64,000 nt of DNA from Demequina flava (GTDB taxonomy: Bacteria; Actinomycetota; Actinomycetes; Actinomycetales; Demequinaceae). Below the pieces are notes generated by a model. That model had not been told where the DNA came from and made no database searches. It was given only the letters and a program-made list of their open reading frames with translations. The position numbers and the translations under genes are program-made. Every line of letters begins with the position of its first letter. Position 1 is the stretch's first letter. The stretch spans positions 887,184 to 951,183 of the forward strand of contig NZ_BBRA01000001.1 of assembly GCF_000975035.1 (NCBI RefSeq). Reading direction: 5' to 3'. Below are positions 44,394-53,746 of this stretch, in pieces.

Positions 44394-47300
44394 GTGAGTC
44401 CCGACGCGATCGCAATGTGGACGGAGACGTCCAGCGATCCAGAGCTGATTGCCGGGGTGCGCGCAGGCGACCCCGGTGCCTTTGGCGTGCTCTACGAGCG
44501 TCACGTGGACGCTGCGCGCAAGGTCGCGACGCAGTACACGAACTCCCACTCCGACGTCGACGACGTTGTTTCCGAGTCTTTCTCCCGCGTGCTCCGCGCC
44601 CTGCAGCGCGGCGACGGTCCGGACTTGGCCTTCCGCGCGTATCTCTTCACGATTGTCCGCCGCACCGGCATGGACGTCATCAACAAGGGAATCCGCACCA
44701 AGCCCCGCGATGACATGTCGCCGTACGAGTCCGCGATGGGCTACGAAGCCTCCTCCGACGAGCCCGCCCTTGAGGGCTTCGAGCACTCCATGGTGTCCGA
44801 GGCCTACACCTCGCTTCCCGAGCGCTGGCAGGCAGTCCTTTGGTACACCGAGGTCGAGAAGAAGTCTCCTAAGGACATCGCACCGTTGCTGGGCCTGAGC
44901 GCCAACGGCGTGGCCGCGCTCGCATATCGTGCCCGCGAAGCGCTCCGCCAGGCCTACCTGCAGCAGCACCTCAACACTTCTGAGGAAGTCAGCTGCATGG
45001 AGGCGAACTCCCAGCTGGGCGCCTACGTGCGCGGCGGGCTCGCCAAGCGAGAGCACGCCAAGATCGACGGGCACGTACAGAACTGCGCGCGGTGCACCGC
45101 GCTGGTGATCGAACTGCAAGACGTCAACCGCGGCATGCGCGCGATCATCGCGCCGCTCGTGCTCGGAACACTCGGCATTGGCGCTCTCCAAGGCGGGATG
45201 CCGATCGGTGGCGCGCTCGGCCCCGGTGCTGCGACCGGTGGTGCTGGCAGTGCTGGTGGTGCAGCCGGAGGTAGTGGCGCGGCTGCTGGTGGTGCGGGTG
45301 CTGCTGGTGCCGGTGGAGCTGGCGGTGGTTTGCTCAGCGGCCTCGGAGCGGGGGCCTTGGGCACCATCGCCCAGTTTGCTCTTCCCGCGGCGGCCGTAGT
45401 CGGCACCGCAACCCTGGTGGTCGGCGGCATCACGCTGGTATCGAACTTCTCGGAAAACGGCAGCGCCGATGCCGACAGCGCCCAGGTCCGGGTCAGCGAA
45501 CCCGTCCAGGGCTTCGGCAAGCCACCGCGCTCTGAAGGCAGCGGTGAGTCGTCCGGTGACGCCGACGGCACCCTCGCGCTGGGCGCCACCGATGGTGACG
45601 GCTCTGCTGCTGGAGACCCTGACAGCAGCGGCGACACCGGTGACGGCTCACTGGACCCATCGAATACGGATCTAGGTGCGGTGACCGGCGGCACGACACT
45701 CGCTGGCGGAGCCGGTGGCGCTGCGGCCGGGACGGGCTCGCTCGGCACCGGACCGGGGTCGTCGTTCTCCAGTGGTGCGGGTTCTTCCGGTGACTCGGAT
45801 AGCGCCAGTGGTTCCGGCGGCACAGCGTCCGGTTCTGGAAGCACCGACGGCTCTTCGACCGGTTCGGGAAGTACCGGTGGTTCCTCGACGGGCTCCGGAT
45901 CGAGCTCGAGCGGAAGCGCCGGGACCGGTGGCACGTCTCCGAGCACTCCGGACGGTAGCGATCCCGGCGCAAACAGCCCGAGCACCGTCGACCCCGCACC
46001 GCCGACGGACCCGACGGACCCAGTCGATCCGACCTCGCCTGACCCTGGAACCGACGACGGCTCTGACAGCGGCGACACCGAGCCAGACGACGTCACCGAT
46101 CCTCCGGATGTCACGGACCCTGTCATCGATCCTGTTGCGCCTGCCGGGTCGCTGCGCATCGGCCGCTCAAGCCTGCAGGTCCTCGAGGTCTCGTCCGACG
46201 ACCCTTCGATCGACATGAATGTCTCCAACGCGTCGGACATCGCGATCCCTGATGTCACCGCGTCCATCACCCTGCCGGACGGACTGACGTTCGCCCTACC
46301 AGGCGGCATTGGTGGGTCCGCGGCGGCTCCCGCCGACGCGCTCGCGCGGTTCACCGCGGCGCACAGCGATGCCGAGTTCTCGGTCTCCGGCTGGGACTGT
46401 GGCCTCAGCGCCGACTCTTCAGTGCTCACCTGCGAACTCGTTGAGCTCGGCGGTGGCGGCATGGCGGAATTGGGACTCAACATCGACGTGGTTGCCGACT
46501 CCCTTGCCGATGACGCGGTCACGAACTTCGAGGTGAATGCAGGAGATCTCCACGACTCCTACGCGCTCCCCACAACGCTGCAGACCACAGACGACGACCT
46601 CACCGACGGCTACGAGGATCAGGGCGGACTCGCAGTCGCCCAGTTCGGCGCGCCGCTGTTGGGTTGCGACGCCAGTGAATCGCGCTGTGGAGACATCATG
46701 GGCTCCGGCCTCAATCCAGATTCGGTGCTGAACACCCCCACCGACAACAACGCGGTCAGCATGGTCGCGCTTGTTGAAGAGGATGGGCAGCGCAATGGCG
46801 GCACCACCCAGGTATCGCTACCCGATGGCGCGGTCGTGACGCACGCGCTGCTCGAGTGGTCGGCGAACCGTTCCGCACGTTTCTTCGGTTCAGACGAGTG
46901 GGACGGCGAGCCGAGCTCAGCGTCGTTGCGCGTCCCAGGAACCGACTTTGCCTCGGTCACCGATGTCGACCTCGAGACCTTCTCAGAGGGCAACCGCGAG
47001 TACTACCTCGCGCGCGCAGACATCACTGAACTGGTGAAGTCCGCGGGCGCCGGCGCCTACTCACTCCAGGACATCGCAACGGCTGCGTCGCGCAACGACT
47101 GGGACCCCACCTACTACGGCGGATTCACGTTGACGGTGGTCTACGAGGACCCCGCGGTGGACGAGGGCACATCGGTGAAGTTGCTGCACGGCCCCCACTG
47201 GGTCTCGTCCAACGCGCCCGCGACTCGCGTGTTCGCCACCGAGAACGACGCGACGGTGACGCTGTCGTGGACCGCTTTCGAGACCGACCTGGCCAACCGC

Positions 47301-47540
47301 GGGGACTCCGCTCAGGTCAATGGAACCAAGGTCGCCCCAATGCGCGGCGACACCGTGGGCAACGCCAACAATGCTGGTGACTCGTTCGCCAATGGCTCGG
47401 CCTTCGCTAACTCGCTCGGCACCGATGCCAAGCCATTCGCTCCCGTGCAGGTGGGACCCGGTCAGCACAACATCACGGTCTCCACCAACGGAGACAACTT
47501 CTTTGTCGGCACCTTCGCCGTCACCGTCGCTCCCGAATAG
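44394..47540 (+). CDS. ECF sigma factor fused to anti-sigma zinc motif, membrane segment and large extracellular domain
   Basis: A 1048-residue chimera. Residues 20-95 are sigma region 2 (DPGAFGVLYERHVDAARKVA), 130-190 sigma region 4 (LPERWQAVLWYTEVEKKSPK, GLSANGVAALAYRAREAL). Residues 201-240 hold an anti-sigma-like zinc motif (HVQNCARC: H227, C231, C234). A Gly/Ala-rich stretch with hydrophobic segments follows (250-268 and 323-349), then a Ser/Gly/Thr/Asp/Pro linker to about 590 and a beta-rich C-terminus with SLPDGAVVTHALLEWSAN and YYGGFTLTVVYEDPA, similar to surface/adhesin domains (DUF11/DUF3344-like). So regulator and surface sensor are one chain, probably needing proteolysis to free the sigma part. 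GTG 44394 has AAAGGAGG upstream. Actinobacterial ECF groups with C-terminal zinc-finger/membrane extensions (ECF52/53) are known. Confidence 0.88.
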   Translation: MSPDAIAMWTETSSDPELIAGVRAGDPGAFGVLYERHVDAARKVATQYTNSHSDVDDVVSESFSRVLRALQRGDGPDLAFRAYLFTIVRRTGMDVINKGIRTKPRDDMSPYESAMGYEASSDEPALEGFEHSMVSEAYTSLPERWQAVLWYTEVEKKSPKDIAPLLGLSANGVAALAYRAREALRQAYLQQHLNTSEEVSCMEANSQLGAYVRGGLAKREHAKIDGHVQNCARCTALVIELQDVNRGMRAIIAPLVLGTLGIGALQGGMPIGGALGPGAATGGAGSAGGAAGGSGAAAGGAGAAGAGGAGGGLLSGLGAGALGTIAQFALPAAAVVGTATLVVGGITLVSNFSENGSADADSAQVRVSEPVQGFGKPPRSEGSGESSGDADGTLALGATDGDGSAAGDPDSSGDTGDGSLDPSNTDLGAVTGGTTLAGGAGGAAAGTGSLGTGPGSSFSSGAGSSGDSDSASGSGGTASGSGSTDGSSTGSGSTGGSSTGSGSSSSGSAGTGGTSPSTPDGSDPGANSPSTVDPAPPTDPTDPVDPTSPDPGTDDGSDSGDTEPDDVTDPPDVTDPVIDPVAPAGSLRIGRSSLQVLEVSSDDPSIDMNVSNASDIAIPDVTASITLPDGLTFALPGGIGGSAAAPADALARFTAAHSDAEFSVSGWDCGLSADSSVLTCELVELGGGGMAELGLNIDVVADSLADDAVTNFEVNAGDLHDSYALPTTLQTTDDDLTDGYEDQGGLAVAQFGAPLLGCDASESRCGDIMGSGLNPDSVLNTPTDNNAVSMVALVEEDGQRNGGTTQVSLPDGAVVTHALLEWSANRSARFFGSDEWDGEPSSASLRVPGTDFASVTDVDLETFSEGNREYYLARADITELVKSAGAGAYSLQDIATAASRNDWDPTYYGGFTLTVVYEDPAVDEGTSVKLLHGPHWVSSNAPATRVFATENDATVTLSWTAFETDLANRGDSAQVNGTKVAPMRGDTVGNANNAGDSFANGSAFANSLGTDAKPFAPVQVGPGQHNITVSTNGDNFFVGTFAVTVAPE

Positions 47541-47623
47541 CCTCCAACGGCTACGACGGCCTGAGTAGGCAGATCGGGTCACTTCGGGGCACGGATATGG
47601 CACAGACGTCCCACTGGAAATGA

Positions 47624-48229
47624 CTAGCGTGCGGGGTCTGGGCTCCAGTCCAGATCCAGCTGACGAGCAGTGGCCTCAGCGAGTTCGCGGTCGGCAAGCC
47701 GCTCCACGACGTGCAGGGCCATGTGCATGCCCGAGGTCAGGCCACCGGAGGTCACCACGTCGCCCGCATCGACCCATCGGACCCCATCCACTGCCTCTGC
47801 GACTCGCTCGGAACGCAAGCCTGAGACATCTTCCCAATGGGTGGTCGCGGGGAGTCCGGTCAGTAGCCCGGCCCGCGCGAGCAGGAACGACCCGGTGCAC
47901 ACGGACGTCGGCAACGTTGTCACGCCTGCGAGGTGACTGACCGCAGCGACCAGCGCCTCGTTGTTTGCGGCGGCATCGATATCGATCGTGCCCGGCACCA
48001 CGGCGACGTCATAGGTGCCAGGGGCCTGAGCATCGGCCAGACCTGTCAGACGCATGCCGCCAAACGCCGTGACGTCGTGCCCACTAGGGCTCAGCATTTC
48101 AACGGTGCACCAGGCGGGCTCACCTGCGCGCTCTCGCAATCGTGACGCGGTCAGGAAGACCTCGTAGGGACCTCCGGCATCGATCACGTCGAAGCCGTCA
48201 AAGACCAGGATTCCGATGCGCAGCGTCAT
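47624..48229 (-). CDS. DJ-1/PfpI family protein (isonitrile-hydratase-like)
   Basis: A 201-residue class I glutamine-amidotransferase-like protein with the nucleophile Cys111 in PTSVCTGSFLLARAGLL and the following ATTHWED segment, as in isonitrile hydratase and GlxA-type sensors without the AraC domain. It may hydrate a small nitrile-like substrate or act in stress protection. ATG 48229 is the natural family start. Convergent with the sigma fusion gene. Confidence 0.88.
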   Translation of the reverse strand: MTLRIGILVFDGFDVIDAGGPYEVFLTASRLRERAGEPAWCTVEMLSPSGHDVTAFGGMRLTGLADAQAPGTYDVAVVPGTIDIDAAANNEALVAAVSHLAGVTTLPTSVCTGSFLLARAGLLTGLPATTHWEDVSGLRSERVAEAVDGVRWVDAGDVVTSGGLTSGMHMALHVVERLADRELAEATARQLDLDWSPDPAR

Positions 48230-48292
48230 GCTGGCAATCCTATGGTCAACGCTCGCGCACGGAGGCGCGAACGGGAACCCGGATCCTAGTCG

Positions 48293-49549
48293 CTAGGAGA
48301 TCACCGTGTTGGTCGTGGTGGGCCACACAATGAATCGCAGCGAAGCCACCGCAATCGCGAGCGAACCCAGCATCACGATCGCCATGGACAACGCCGACAT
48401 CCCGAGGATGCCGATCAGCGGCGTCACGGCGCCAGCGACGATGTTGTTGCCGGCGCCAATCAGCGATGCCGCGGTGCCGGCTTCAGCACCGTGACCGTTG
48501 AGCGCCATCACCTGCACGGACGGCATGACCAGTCCGAGCGGCGGAACAATGATCATGAGCGGCACAATCACGCCGATGATGCCAACGTCGAGGATGGCGC
48601 ACACGGCCATCGCGATCGCACCAGTCGACATCAGAGCCACACCAATCGTGGCGACCGTACGCGGTGCCATGAAGCGCATCAGGCGTCCGGCAACCTGCAC
48701 GCACACGATCTGGCCCACGGCGTTGATTCCGAAGATGAATCCGAACTGCTGCGCTGTCACGCCGTACTGGTCCTGCAACACGAAGGAGGAGGACGACAGG
48801 TAGGCGAACAGAGCGGTGAAGCCCATTGCGCCGACGATCATGATGCCAACGAACGAGCCGTCGCCAAGCAGTCGCTTGTAGCGGCGCGCGACCATCCCCA
48901 TGGACTGCTTGCCGCGCATGTGGGCCGGGCGGGTCTCGTGCAACGCAAACTTCGCGACGAGGAACATCAGCACGCCATAGGCGGCGAGGACCACGAAGAT
49001 CTCGCGCCAGTCCACGACGCGCAGCAACTGCGATCCGATGACCGGAGCGATGACCGGAGCGACGCCCGTGACGAGCGCCATGTTGGCAAGCATCTTGATA
49101 AGTGCCTGGCCGTGGAACATGTCGCGCACCATGGCCATGGCGACAACAGCGCCACCTGCGGCGCCGATGCCCTGGAACACGCGTGCGACCATCACCCACT
49201 CGACTGTGGGCGCGATGACGATCGCGAGGGACGCCACGACGTGCACGGCGGTGGCGATCAGGAGTGGGCGCTTGCGTCCCACCGCGTCGGACAGCGGGCC
49301 CACAATGAGCTGGCCCAAGCCAAACCCGATCATGGTCGCGGTCAGCGTCATCTGGATCGCCGCGTCGGATGCCTGCAAGTCCGCGGCGACCGTGGGGAAT
49401 GCGGGCAGGTAGAGGTCGACCGTGAAGGGACCCAGGGCAATGAGGGAGCCCAGGATCAGGACGTACGCGAGCCTGCGGCGGCTCGTGATGGTCGATACCT
49501 CGGGCACCTGGGCGTTGCGCTCAGGTGCAACCTGCGTGGGGGCAGACAA
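48293..49549 (-). CDS. Bcr/CflA-type multidrug efflux MFS transporter
   Basis: A major-facilitator protein of about 418 residues and twelve helices: YLPAFPTVAADLQASDAAIQ in the first loop and GPLSDAVGRKRPLL as the MFS motif A, characteristic of Bcr/CflA drug:H+ antiporters. The start is uncertain. TTG 49549 with GAAAGAG upstream is preferred; in-frame TTG 49633 or GTG 49507 are alternatives. A -10-like TAGAAT lies near 49650. It may export bicyclomycin-, chloramphenicol- or sulfonamide-like compounds. Confidence 0.9.
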   Translation of the reverse strand: MSAPTQVAPERNAQVPEVSTITSRRRLAYVLILGSLIALGPFTVDLYLPAFPTVAADLQASDAAIQMTLTATMIGFGLGQLIVGPLSDAVGRKRPLLIATAVHVVASLAIVIAPTVEWVMVARVFQGIGAAGGAVVAMAMVRDMFHGQALIKMLANMALVTGVAPVIAPVIGSQLLRVVDWREIFVVLAAYGVLMFLVAKFALHETRPAHMRGKQSMGMVARRYKRLLGDGSFVGIMIVGAMGFTALFAYLSSSSFVLQDQYGVTAQQFGFIFGINAVGQIVCVQVAGRLMRFMAPRTVATIGVALMSTGAIAMAVCAILDVGIIGVIVPLMIIVPPLGLVMPSVQVMALNGHGAEAGTAASLIGAGNNIVAGAVTPLIGILGMSALSMAIVMLGSLAIAVASLRFIVWPTTTNTVIS

Positions 49550-49704
49550 AAGTGCACACTCTTTCGAGTTGTAGGGATGGTGACGTCGGAGACGGACGCC
49601 GGTGGAGTCACGGCGTAGTGACTTCACGGTCAACGCGGATTGCCCTCATTCTAATCCCGACCAAACGGTAAAAGTGACCTTGACCTGGCGTTGACTGGAG
49701 GCAT

Positions 49705-49742
49705 GCAAAAGGGGTCCCGGCACTTGGCCGGGACCCCTTTGC
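49705..49742 (-). terminator. Terminator of the nrd operon
   Basis: AAAGGGGTCCCGG (49708-49720) pairs with CCGGGACCCCTTT (49728-49740), with outer GC/GC pairs, 15 bases past the stop of the small-subunit gene; on the minus strand the stem is followed by TTTTGC. Confidence 0.9.
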
Positions 49743-49756
49743 GCGGGTGCGCGCTG

Positions 49757-50743
49757 TTACTTCTTGGTGGCCTGCGCGTTGACCTCGTACGAGGTGTTGG
49801 TGGCCTCGAAGAAGTTCACCAGCTGCAAGGTGTCGTTCGCGGTGGCCATCCACTTGGCGGGGTTCGACACGTTGTAGTGCGGGTCGAAGCCGAGCTCCTC
49901 GAGGCGACGGTCAGCCAGGTACTTCACGTACTGGTTCACGTAGTCGGCGTTGAGACCAAGGATGCCCTTGGGGAGGAGGTCGTGGTTGTAGGCCTCTTCC
50001 ATCTCGACGGCGTTGAGGATCATCTGACGGATCTCTTCAGCGAACTCGGCGTCCTGCAGGTCCTCGTTCTCTTCGAGAACCGTCAGGATCAGGTTGATAC
50101 CGAACTGGAGGTGCAGCGACTCGTCGCGAATGACCCAGTCCATGAGCGAGCCGAAGTTGCGCAGCAGGTTCCGCTGACGGAACGACAGCGCGACCATGAA
50201 GCCCGAGTAGAACCAAATGCCCTCGAGGATGACGTTGTAGGCCACGAGGTTGCGAACAAAGTCCTTCTTGCCCTCGGTGGTCGAGATGTCGAGGGTCTCT
50301 TCCGTCATGCGACGGATGAAGTTGACCTCGAACTCCTCCTTGGCCGCCATCGACGGCACGGACACGTGCGACTCGTAAGCGGCCTCACGGTCCAGCGGGA
50401 ACGTCTCGAGGACGTACTCGAAGGACATGCAGTGGTTGGCCTCTTCCCACATCTGCTTCGCGAGATACAGGTGGCACTCGGGAGCGTTGATGTACGGGTA
50501 CACGCCAAAGGCCAGGGCCTTGTTGACGAGCAACTCGTTGGGGTTGAAGTAGGACATGAGGAAGGTGACGGCGTGCTTCTCCTCGTCCGTCATCTTCTTG
50601 AAGTCCGCGAGGTCCTCACCGAGCTGGATCTCATTGGGGAACCAGGTGTTTGCTACTGCCTGGTTGTAGAGGTCGTAGGCCCAGGGGTAGGTGATGGGCT
50701 TGAGCAGCAGTCCGTCTTGGATGCCGGTACCGAGAATTGCCAT
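49757..50743 (-). CDS. nrdB: Ribonucleotide reductase small subunit, class Ic-like (no radical tyrosine)
   Basis: A 328-residue ferritin-like R2 protein. Metal ligands by pattern: Glu70 (NPNELLVNK), Glu101 and His104 (EEANH), Glu174 (VILEGIWFYSGF), Glu208 and His211 (RDESLH). At the position of the E. coli radical Tyr122 (four after His104) there is Phe108, and the first ligand is Glu rather than Asp. Both features define class Ic enzymes such as that of Chlamydia, which use a Mn/Fe cofactor. It pairs with the large subunit encoded 33 bases upstream. ATG 50743 follows GGAAGAG. Confidence 0.95.
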   Translation of the reverse strand: MAILGTGIQDGLLLKPITYPWAYDLYNQAVANTWFPNEIQLGEDLADFKKMTDEEKHAVTFLMSYFNPNELLVNKALAFGVYPYINAPECHLYLAKQMWEEANHCMSFEYVLETFPLDREAAYESHVSVPSMAAKEEFEVNFIRRMTEETLDISTTEGKKDFVRNLVAYNVILEGIWFYSGFMVALSFRQRNLLRNFGSLMDWVIRDESLHLQFGINLILTVLEENEDLQDAEFAEEIRQMILNAVEMEEAYNHDLLPKGILGLNADYVNQYVKYLADRRLEELGFDPHYNVSNPAKWMATANDTLQLVNFFEATNTSYEVNAQATKK

Positions 50744-50776
50744 TGCTAGATCTCTTCCTTCTCTTCGACGTGCCTG

Positions 50777-53746
50777 CTACTGGCAGGACTCACACTGGAG
50801 GGCTTCCATGGGGTCTACGGGGCAGGCGACTCCGTCGACTACATCCGTGTCCCCACCGGGAACCGCAGACTGGACGGCGTTGAGGATCGGAGCGCCAGCC
50901 GGTGCCGATACGAACGCATCAGCGGTGGGCTCGGGCTGCGCCTCGGGCAGTGAGGTCGGGGGGACCTCAGGCTGCTGGGAAGGTGCACTCGACAGGCCCT
51001 CAGGAGCGGAAGCGGCCACGGGTGCAGCCGCGGGAGCAGCTACAGCGCCAAAGCCCTTCTTAGCCGGAGCCGCGGCGGGTGCCGGGGCTGCAGCGGGTGC
51101 GGACGGGGCCGCCTGGGGAGCAGCCGCCACAGGTGCGGTTGCCTCAGGCGCAACCGCCTCGGGGGCCGAGGCCGCGGCTTCGGCCACGGGGGCCTCCACA
51201 GCGGTCGCGACGGTGGGAGCCGACGCCTTAGCCGAGCCGAAGCCCTTGCGAGCACCGAATCCGCGACGCGAAGGACCACCGGTAGCGCCGCCGCCTCCGG
51301 TCGAGCCGGAGCCGGACGTCTTGTTCATCTTCTCGGTCTTGTTGACGCGCACGGTGGACTGCTCCGCTGTGTGGCGGGGCTTCATGTGCAGGTAGTACGT
51401 GGTCTTGACGCCACGCTCCCACGCTGCCGTGTAGAGGTCCATCATGTTGTCCACGTCGCGGTCAGCGAGGTAGATGTTGCGGCTAATGGCCTGGTCGATC
51501 CACTTCTGAGCGCGGGCCGCCACCTCGATGAAGGCGTAAGGCGACAGCTGGAAGGAGGTCTTGTAGACCTCCTGCAGGTGTGCCGGAACGTCCTCAAGCT
51601 GCGACAGGTCGCCCTGTGCCTCGAGAAGCTGGTCGCGGGTGTCTTCCCAGATGCCGAGCTCCTGGAGGTCACGAACCAGGTTGCGGTTGACCTCGAGGAA
51701 CTTACCCGAGGAGGTGGCGCGCGAGAAGATCTGCGAGAACTGAGGGTCGAAGCCAGGCGTGGTGCCGGCAACGAGGCCGATCGAGGCGGTGGGTGCGACG
51801 GCCATCAGCGTGGCGTTGCGGATACCGCCCTTGACCTTCTCGCGCAGCGAGTCCCAGTCCAGACGCGTGGTGCGGTCGACCTTGATCTCGACTCCACGGT
51901 CGGCCTCGGTGGTCGCAATGGTGTCGAACGGCACCATGCCCTTGGACCAGCCGGAACCCTCGAAGTTGCTGTACGAGCCGCGCTCACGAGCGAGGTCAGC
52001 GGAGGCGTCGATCGCGTGGAACGACACGAACTCCATGATCTCATCGATCAGGGCGTAGCCCTCTTCGGACTCGTACGCCATTCCGAGGCGCTCGGTGAGG
52101 TCGGTGTAGCCCATGACGCCTAGGCCCACGGCGCGGTTCTCGCGGTTCGCGAATTCCGACTCGGGGACCGAGGACAGAGTGATGTCGACCAGGTTGTCGA
52201 GCTGACGCACGGCCAGGCGCACCGACTTCTCCATGCGGTCCCAGTCCAGCTTGCCGTCGACCAGGTGGGTCGACAGGTTCACCGACGCCAGGTTGCACAC
52301 TGCGATGTTCTCGCGGTCCTGCGGGAGGCAGATCTCGGTGCACAGGTTGGACAGGTGGATGGTTCCGGTGTTGGTGTTCAGGGCACGGTTGTTGATCGTG
52401 TCCTTCCACGTGAGCCAGGGGTGCGAGGTGGTCTGCAGCATGATCAGGATCGACTTGTACTGCTCGCGTGCCTTCATCTTCTTGAAGGAGCGGATCTTGC
52501 CGGCCTCTGCAAGGGCGACGTACTCGGCGTACCGGGCGGAGAACTCCGAGCCGGTGAGCTCGACGAGGTCGGGAGCCTCAGCGGGGTCAAACAGGTACCA
52601 GTCGTCGTTGGCCTGAACGCGCTTCATGAACTCGTCCGAGATCCACACGGCGGTGTTCGCGGTGCGGGTACGGCGGTAGGGGTCACCGGAGTTCTGGCGC
52701 AGGTCGAGGAACTGCGCGAAGTCCATGTGCCAGTTCTCCATGTAGAAGCACAGAGCACCGAACTTCTTGCCACCACGGGACACGGCGCGCAGCGTCGAGT
52801 CGATGGTGTGCATGAAAGGGATGGGACCGGTCGAGGTGGTGTTGTTCGACTTGATCGGCGAACCCTCGGAACGCAGCTTGGTCACCGACAGACCGATGCC
52901 GCCAGTTCCCTTGGTCAGCCACATGACGTCGCGCACGGACTTAGCGATGTGCTCGATGTCGTCTTCCATCTGCATCACGAAGCAGTTGGACAGCTGCGGG
53001 TAGGACGTTCCGGCGTTGACCAGCGTGGAACCTGCGGGGAGGTAGTCCAGGCGCGAGATCTTCTCGTAGAAGCTGATTGCGGCCTCAGTGGGGTTCGCCT
53101 CGTTGAGCGACAGGCCCATGGAGACGCGCATCCAGAAGTACTGGGGAACCTCGAGCGACTTTCCGTGACGGTCGGTGATCATGTAGCGGTTGCGCATGGT
53201 CACGTTGCCGATGTACTTCAGCAGGTCGTCACGCTCGTGGTCGAGGGCGGCAGCCAGCGCGTCGAGGTCGAAGATGGTCTCGAGGCGCGGGTCCAGGAGG
53301 CCCTCTTCAACAGCGTCACGGATGTAGCCCGGGAAGCGTGCCTGGTGCAGCAGCGACAGTTCGAGGTTGGTCTCGTAACCGCCGAGGACGCGCTTGTAGA
53401 TCACCTTGCGCAGCAGGCGCGCAGCAATGACATCGAAGTCAGGGTCGTCCTTGACGTTCTGCACGGCCACGCCGATGGCAGCCTCATCGAGCTGCTCCGT
53501 CGTGATGCCGTCGAACAAAGTAATTGCGAGCTCGGACGCCACCTGGGTGACCTTCGAGATCTGGTCGTCGAGGCCCTCTGCGGCGCGCTCGATGGCCTGG
53601 TTAATGCGGTCTGCGTTGTACGGCTCGTGAGTGCCGTCGCGCTTGGTGACGTGAATACCCGTGCGTGTCGGGTTCGCCTCTGCTGCCGCCTCTGCGACTG
53701 CGTCGCCGTTGACGCTGTCCTGGGCGGTGTTTTCGGTGATCGTCAC
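50777..53746 (-). CDS. nrdA: Ribonucleotide reductase large subunit with Ala/Pro-rich tail
   Basis: A 989-residue catalytic subunit reducing NDPs to dNDPs. N-terminal ATP-cone (VTKRDGTHEPYNADRINQAI) for allosteric control; active-site Cys in LSNCFVM, NLCTEI (N467, C469, E471) and VCNLASVNL. The core ends near residue 800, followed by about 170 residues of Ala/Pro/Val-rich sequence containing RRGFGARKGFGSAKA and KKGFGAV, then the redox pair C985/C988 (CESCQ) on the swinging tail. The long linker is unusual. GTG 53746 follows GGGGAG. Two NrdR-like boxes lie about 160-200 bases upstream. Confidence 0.96.
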   Translation of the reverse strand: MTITENTAQDSVNGDAVAEAAAEANPTRTGIHVTKRDGTHEPYNADRINQAIERAAEGLDDQISKVTQVASELAITLFDGITTEQLDEAAIGVAVQNVKDDPDFDVIAARLLRKVIYKRVLGGYETNLELSLLHQARFPGYIRDAVEEGLLDPRLETIFDLDALAAALDHERDDLLKYIGNVTMRNRYMITDRHGKSLEVPQYFWMRVSMGLSLNEANPTEAAISFYEKISRLDYLPAGSTLVNAGTSYPQLSNCFVMQMEDDIEHIAKSVRDVMWLTKGTGGIGLSVTKLRSEGSPIKSNNTTSTGPIPFMHTIDSTLRAVSRGGKKFGALCFYMENWHMDFAQFLDLRQNSGDPYRRTRTANTAVWISDEFMKRVQANDDWYLFDPAEAPDLVELTGSEFSARYAEYVALAEAGKIRSFKKMKAREQYKSILIMLQTTSHPWLTWKDTINNRALNTNTGTIHLSNLCTEICLPQDRENIAVCNLASVNLSTHLVDGKLDWDRMEKSVRLAVRQLDNLVDITLSSVPESEFANRENRAVGLGVMGYTDLTERLGMAYESEEGYALIDEIMEFVSFHAIDASADLARERGSYSNFEGSGWSKGMVPFDTIATTEADRGVEIKVDRTTRLDWDSLREKVKGGIRNATLMAVAPTASIGLVAGTTPGFDPQFSQIFSRATSSGKFLEVNRNLVRDLQELGIWEDTRDQLLEAQGDLSQLEDVPAHLQEVYKTSFQLSPYAFIEVAARAQKWIDQAISRNIYLADRDVDNMMDLYTAAWERGVKTTYYLHMKPRHTAEQSTVRVNKTEKMNKTSGSGSTGGGGATGGPSRRGFGARKGFGSAKASAPTVATAVEAPVAEAAASAPEAVAPEATAPVAAAPQAAPSAPAAAPAPAAAPAKKGFGAVAAPAAAPVAASAPEGLSSAPSQQPEVPPTSLPEAQPEPTADAFVSAPAGAPILNAVQSAVPGGDTDVVDGVACPVDPMEALQCESCQ

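Noticed and set aside
45023-46522. A 499-codon Pro/Ser-rich frame opposite the sigma fusion
   Set aside because: It mirrors the Gly/Ser repeats of the real gene and has no independent signal.
49608-49647. 13-residue leader peptide (MRAIRVDREVTTP) before the efflux pump gene
   Set aside because: Its ATG overlaps the likely -10 TAGAAT, so it would not be in the transcript; no attenuator hairpin is visible.
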